Source of the DNA: Stentor coeruleus
Lineage: Eukaryota; Ciliophora; Heterotrichea; Heterotrichida; Stentoridae
Assembly: GCA_001970955.1 (NCBI GenBank)
Contig: MPUH01000213.1
Coordinates: 16,410 to 80,409 of the forward strand
Length of the DNA stretch: 64,000 nucleotides
Direction of reading: 5' to 3'
The notes under the pieces are model-generated. The model had not been told where the DNA came from, did not search any database, and saw only the letters and a list, made by a program, of their open reading frames with translations. Below, piece after piece: positions 59,604 to 64,000 of this stretch. Each line of letters begins with the position of its first letter. Position 1 is the first letter of the stretch. Position numbers and translations under genes: made by a program.

Positions 59604-60215
59604 ATGGAAGAGACTTTATACCGAGTTATTATAGTGGGGGACACTTGTGTTGGGAAATCCTGCCTATTGTTAAAATTTACTGAAAACTCTTTCAAAGAAA
59701 GCCATGACGTAACTTTGGGTGTTGAGTTTGGCACAAGGTCAATATCTATCGAAGGCAAACCAATCAAACTGCAAATCTGGGACACATCTGGGCAGGAAAG
59801 TTTTAGAAGCATAACACGATCATTTTACAGAAGAGCAGATGCAGTAATATTAGTATTTGATCTTACAGCAAGACATACATTCGAACATTGCACTCATTGG
59901 CTTGAGGAGATAAAACAAAATTCCAGCAATGACGTGGCGATTTTTCTAGCAGGTAATCAAGCTGATCTTATAGAAACTAAACTTGAAACACCAGAAGTTG
60001 AAAATAGCGAAGTTCAAGATTTAGTTACGAAAAGCCAACTTTGTGGATTTTTGGAGACATCAGCAAAAACAGGTTTGAATGTTGATCAACTGTTTTTCAA
60101 TACAGCTAAAGAACTTATGTCAAGATCAAATGATAAAAAATCTACAGCTTTTACTGGAGAAAAATTAGAAATACAACTTCCAACGTCTAATAAGAAGAGA
60201 TCTAAGTGTTGCTAA
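59604..60215 (+). CDS. Rab GTPase (Rab2/Rab4/Rab14 type)
   Basis: The 203-residue GTPase has the P loop GDTCVGKS (12-19), switch I with TLGVEFGTR, switch II WDTSGQESFRSITRSFYR (59-76), the G4 box as NQAD (118-121) in place of NKxD, and G5 ETSAKTG. The RSITRS run after WDTxGQE is that of Rab2, Rab4 and Rab14. The C-terminus KKRSKCC is a double-geranylgeranyl signal. It would control Golgi or recycling traffic. Ser for Ala in WDTAGQ and Gln for Lys in the G4 box are divergences that could change nucleotide affinity. Confidence 0.92.
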   Translation: MEETLYRVIIVGDTCVGKSCLLLKFTENSFKESHDVTLGVEFGTRSISIEGKPIKLQIWDTSGQESFRSITRSFYRRADAVILVFDLTARHTFEHCTHWLEEIKQNSSNDVAIFLAGNQADLIETKLETPEVENSEVQDLVTKSQLCGFLETSAKTGLNVDQLFFNTAKELMSRSNDKKSTAFTGEKLEIQLPTSNKKRSKCC

Positions 60216-60675
60216 AAGAAAATACTAAATTCTTTAGATAAATACGGATTTTTATTGAATTTATGATGCTCGAGTACTGAAAATCTGTATTTAGAGATGA
60301 TGAATTAAAAATGGGATTATTTGGATTTAATTGAAATAAGGAGATAATAAAAGAAAAGTTTTTGCATATAATATTTTTTTAGAAAATTTATGCTTAAATA
60401 TAAAACTTTGATTGATGGATGATATTTTAAAATTAAAAGTAGTCTTTTTTAGATTTTATGAGATGCTTTATTATTCTGTTTTAAAATGTTAATAACTTTA
60501 TGAGGTCATATAAAATATAAGAATAATTTTACAGAATGTAAAAAATGTATGCAAATAATATCGTAAACTAAATCCTAACTACCTTCATGCCAGCTGCCTG
60601 TTAACCCAATCTTAAATTAACTTATCCATCTCATAGAATCCTCAAAAGCAATCGTTCCACCCATAACTTAAAAAA
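60216..60675. other. Intergenic, no gene seen
   Basis: AT-rich, no gene recognised between the Rab gene and the kinase pseudogene. Confidence 0.5.
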
Positions 60676-61940
60676 ATGATGTATTACTTTTATTATAACA
60701 ATTTCCAAAAATAGACTCTACTAGCCGTGATTATCTACGACAAAATAGTAATCCAACAAGGCGCAAATCTTTAAAACACAGTAACACAAACACTAAAAGT
60801 TTTCTTCAACTATCCAAAAATACCCCAGGAATCAAAAGCATCGGCTTCATCCCATCAAAAATTTTCAAATATTATTACAGAGAACTCACACAACATGGAA
60901 GATCAGAACTAATTAATCAAAAATCTATATATTTCATAGGAAACAAGTAGCAAAAAGGATTTACCGAGATCTAACAGGAGATCATCTAAAATACCGATAC
61001 GAGATTACAAAAGAATCAGGTTGAAGTTCCTTTGGTATTGTTTTTGAGTTATGGGATCACAAAAAATCAGAAAAAGTCGCCATAAAATCATCAAATGTAA
61101 GGAGAAATACCATAAAGCTGGTGAATTTGAAAACTTTTTACTAGATCGTATACGAGAGGAGGACCCAAGTTAAAACAATTGTTTGTTAAAAAGTACAAGA
61201 CTTTCGAGTTCTGACAGCATATGTGTATAGTCTTCGAACTCTTATATAGCACTTTATATAATTTCCTGAAGAAAACAACTTTGCTAGTATTGAAATCATG
61301 CTTTAAAAAGAATAGCCTTACAATTATTATGAGGGCTTAAACAAATACACAATATACATTATTTGCATTGTGATTTAAAAACTGATAATATTATGTTGAA
61401 ATACAAAATAAATCTAAGATAAAAATTATTGATGCTGGATTTGCAGTTTATAGCTTTTATAAAGATGTTCCAAGATATGTGCAAAAAAGGTATTATAGAG
61501 CTCCTGAGGTGATATTTGGCATAAATTATGATTATAAAATTGATTATTGGTCTTTGGAATGTGTGATTATTGAGTTACTACTTTGGACAACACTTTTTAT
61601 TCAAAGAATGAAGAGGAGTTGCTTTATAAAATAGTAAGTTTGATAGAAAACCTCCAATTTACTTGCTTAGAAGGGTTATGAAAGGAGATTTGTATTTTAT
61701 AGGGAATCAATTGGAAAATGTTAAATGATTTTGATTTATTTATTAGGATATAAATATGATTGAAATTCCCTGAGAGGATTGAGAGAAGGAGTATACAAGA
61801 ACTTTTGATTAATGTGAATCATAATTGTGTGGATTTTGTTGTAGAGTGCTTAACTTGGGACCCTGCTAAAGGATGAACTCTGAGAAAGGGCTTAACCATT
61901 CATGGATTAGAGAAAGGAATAACAGATGCTCTTGAATAGA
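60676..61940 (+). pseudogene. DYRK-family protein kinase pseudogene
   Basis: All parts of a DYRK kinase appear in order but in changing frames with many stops. The DYRK homology box reads IFKYYYRELTQHGRSELINQ then KSIYFIGNK. The N-lobe follows: DHLKYRYEITKESG, a TGA where Gly/Lys is expected, SSFGIVF and VAIK. The catalytic loop is [11 protein letters not shown]. The activation loop reads [18 protein letters not shown], with the YxY motif and DAG for DFG. The end is ECLTWDPAKG, a stop, then LNHSWIR. At least four internal stops and several frameshifts make it inactive. Its 3' end comes within about 50 bp of the RSPH9 start. Confidence 0.85.
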
Positions 61941-61989
61941 GTTTTTATAATAGGATTTTGTTTAGACAGTTACTTGAGTTATATTTATT

Positions 61990-62868
61990 ATGCTGCATAA
62001 CCAGATTTCAGATGATGTCTCATTGTTATGGCCGACTGGAATCTGCCTTAACCTTGACGAGAAAATGAACTTAAAGCTCGCCCTTTTGAAAATCCACGAG
62101 GTTGAAGACTTTGAAGAAGTACTATTCTGGGGCAAGATCAAAGGTAGCACTCGTGACTACTATATCGCTCAATCTTTAAACTACCGTGGGCACTATGAGT
62201 TTCCTCACAAGCGTTTCTTCTGGTGCACAAGTCAGAACTGGAGATTCTCAGAACTCTCAGCGATAAACCCTAATGACAAAGAATTAGTAGAGCGGTTTAA
62301 CATTAATTTTACTGGAGAGCCAGAAAAAGTTTATGTTGAAGCACCACCAGAAGCTGAAGAAGAGGTAAAAGAGGAAGAGCCAGCTGATAAAGACAGCTTA
62401 GCATCAACAGAAGAAGAAAAAATTCCCCCAAAAAATTTTGTTGAGTTAGATCGCTTAGCATATGTTATAAGAGCTATTGATCATGATTGTTCAATAGTTC
62501 CTCAGGGTGCTTTTAGGATGACCCCATCACATGAACTGACAAGAAATAAAGCTTTTGAAGGTTTGACAGGGGGTATGGCTAAGGATATGAAGAATTATTT
62601 GCATTTTAGAAATGTTCAACAAAGCGAGAAAAGGGAGCAGTTAGATAGAGATGATGCTTTGTTTACATATGATTTCTTAGATGCTATAGAAAAAGATAAG
62701 CCTGCTGGGTGTTGGAGTCTGCAAGTAGACCCAAGTGGTACATTAGCAACTTTGAGGAATTTCTTATGGCCAGGATATTTCGCGTTTCATTTAGCCAACA
62801 CCCAGAGGTTTGGGGGGATTTATATGGGAGATGGGATTAAGAACTCAGATTTGCCGTTTATGCTTTAG
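61990..62868 (+). CDS. RSPH9: Radial spoke head protein 9
   Basis: The 292-residue product follows RSPH9 from end to end: EEVLFWGKIKGSTRDYYIAQ near the N-terminus, RLAYVIRAIDHDCSIVPQGA, FEGLTGGMAKDMKNYLHFR, and the ending GDGIKNSDLPFML, with the family's NMDLPFML end. The middle has an acidic Glu-rich insertion (about residues 110-140). RSPH9 sits in the radial spoke head of motile cilia and helps to fix the ciliary waveform. One exon, more GC-rich than its surroundings. Confidence 0.95.
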   Translation: MLHNQISDDVSLLWPTGICLNLDEKMNLKLALLKIHEVEDFEEVLFWGKIKGSTRDYYIAQSLNYRGHYEFPHKRFFWCTSQNWRFSELSAINPNDKELVERFNINFTGEPEKVYVEAPPEAEEEVKEEEPADKDSLASTEEEKIPPKNFVELDRLAYVIRAIDHDCSIVPQGAFRMTPSHELTRNKAFEGLTGGMAKDMKNYLHFRNVQQSEKREQLDRDDALFTYDFLDAIEKDKPAGCWSLQVDPSGTLATLRNFLWPGYFAFHLANTQRFGGIYMGDGIKNSDLPFML

Positions 62869-63597
62869 TTAATTTAGCTTACCAATTATAGGTTGCATTT
62901 TTAAATTCAAATGATGACAAAAACATGAAAATCTGTAAGCTGCCAGCTACAAAAGTCTTAGGCGCGAAGGAAACTTTACTATCAAAAAGTTAAAGTTTCT
63001 CAGGAGAGTTCCTCGTATAAAATTTAAAAGTAAAAGTTTCTGTATGCTAAAAGTGTACTTCTTATGGTATGATAAGGCAAAAAGCTATAATTTTTCAATA
63101 ACAAAAATTTCAAGATAAAGTGCTGCAGTTTTAAGGAGAATTTTAAAATTCTAGATTCAGATTAAGTAGAGGCAGAATTAATAATTTAAAGCTTCAAATG
63201 GGTGGCTTTATTGATTTTATAAAATATATGAAATATAATGAAAAAATCTTTAAAAAGTAGATATGAGCAAAAATTTTAATGTGTTAGGAGAAATGAATTA
63301 GAAAATTAATAGAAGGATAAGGTCACAGTGAATACATTTAATGCAGATGAGACAGCCTATTTTTTAGAATAGTGCTAAGTTGATTATATATCATGAATAA
63401 TGAGAAAAAGAAGCCTAGGGGTCCTTTCATTTTGTTTCTCTATCGACTATATGCTTCTTGCTGCTTTTTCTTTTACTTGAAATGTATCCGAGATATTTGT
63501 AAGAGTCAGTTTCTTTAAGTTGGTTTTTATTAATTATTATTTGTTGTTTATGATTTGTTCCATATGCCACTCTTCCGATTTAGAATAGTTGAGCTTC
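62869..63597. other. Intergenic, no gene seen
   Basis: AT-rich DNA after RSPH9, no gene recognised. Confidence 0.55.
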
Positions 63598-63803
63598 TAC
63601 ACAGGGAGTATTATCTACACAGGTATGCTATATTCAGGTATCCTCCGCACAAGTATGCTATATTCAGATTGTATCTTCTATGCAGGTATGCTATATTCAG
63701 ATTGTATCCTCTACACAGGTATCCCATATTCAGGTATCCTTTACATAGGTATGCTTATATTCAGATTGTATCTTCTAAACAGGTATTCTATATTCAGGTA
63801 TAA
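63598..63803 (+). repeat. Degenerate tandem repeat, 27-33-bp unit
   Basis: The unit, roughly TATGCTATATTCAG plus a variable TTGTATCTTCTA/GTATCCTC and ACACAGG, recurs about seven times with point differences and two lengths. Two frames stay open through most of it, one giving repeats such as GMLYSDCILYTG and one giving RYAIFRLYLL. Because unit lengths are multiples of three, the repeat may once have been coding. Confidence 0.75.
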
Positions 63804-63811
63804 ATAATGTA

Positions 63812-63919
63812 GTGAGAGTTTATAATTGCACTTCAAAGAGAATTGAGTTTGATGAAGAACTTGGTAATGCTAATTGTGATATATGGACAAGACGATATCC
63901 AGAGTGCAGGTGGCAATAA
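63812..63919 (+). pseudogene. Possible coding remnant after the repeat
   Basis: An open piece after the repeat reads VRVYNCTSKRIEFDEELGNA then NCDIWTRRYPECRWQ and TAA. It is protein-like, with four cysteines in the tail part, but its frame is closed in the repeat by stops. It may be the end of a decayed repeat protein. Confidence 0.3.
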
Positions 63920-64000
63920 TCCTATTATTCTTATCATGATTATCACATATTTAACTATAAAAACAAATAATATATGATTAAGCATGATAAAGATAAGAAA

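Noticed and set aside
1-64000. Use of a variant genetic code
   Set aside because: TAA and TAG both end well-matched proteins and TGA ends the calcium-channel gene; conserved Trp, Gln and Cys positions use normal codons.
1-64000. tRNA, rRNA or CRISPR arrays
   Set aside because: I looked for T-loop patterns, rRNA-like conserved blocks and regularly spaced repeats on both strands and found none that I could support.
1-64000. Telomeric repeats at the window ends
   Set aside because: Neither end shows a C/A- or G/T-rich tandem hexa- or heptamer, so the window is internal.

Overview
The window looks like macronuclear DNA of a heterotrich ciliate, most likely Stentor. It is very AT-rich. TAA, TAG and TGA all act as stops (TGA ends the calcium-channel gene, TAG ends the BCKDHB and RSPH9 genes). 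Most genes are a single open exon, and the two introns I can place firmly are 16 nt (4024-4039) and 15 nt (40280-40294), the tiny intron size known from Stentor. Cilia and cortex genes are plentiful: radial spoke protein RSPH9, SSNA1, a TTL-family ligase, a NEK kinase and a four-domain voltage-gated calcium channel.

Layout. 1-4.4 kb: end of a BCKDH E1-beta gene, a coiled-coil gene with a possible dynein-adaptor box, ribosomal protein SA, and a membrane protein with a 16-nt intron. 4.8-20.4 kb: a membrane-anchored beta-propeller-like protein, a large unknown protein, an ArfGAP, a nucleotide-sugar transporter, mitochondrial Hsp70, a basic ciliate protein, an ankyrin-Sec7-PH protein, a WRAP53/TCAB1-like WD40 protein and a coiled-coil gene broken by an assembly join. 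21-32.3 kb: a cellular RNA-dependent RNA polymerase, a TTL-family ligase and the calcium channel. 33-43.1 kb: a DOMON protein, a very acidic secreted protein, a RING-H2 ligase, an EF-hand pseudogene, an HSL-type hydrolase, SSNA1, a PDI-like thioredoxin and a small secreted protein. 43.5-50.8 kb: a gene-poor stretch holding six related small genes whose products start MGC (lipid-anchor signature), two of them damaged. 52.9-62.9 kb: a PLD-type nuclease-like protein with an IQ motif, a small EF-hand-like protein, a NEK kinase, a coiled-coil protein, a Rab GTPase, a DYRK-kinase pseudogene and RSPH9. The end of the window carries a degenerate tandem repeat.

Themes. (1) The MGC cluster is the most novel item: two sister subfamilies (A and B) arranged as duplicated A-B pairs, with reading frames conserved while flanks have diverged. 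(2) Clear pseudogenes (DYRK, EF-hand) and many short coding remnants show active gene decay. (3) Six single N characters are each flanked by a duplicated segment, which marks them as scaffold-join artefacts; one corrupts a gene. (4) Small-RNA biology may be represented by the RdRP and the single-HKD PLD protein, though nothing shows that they work together.
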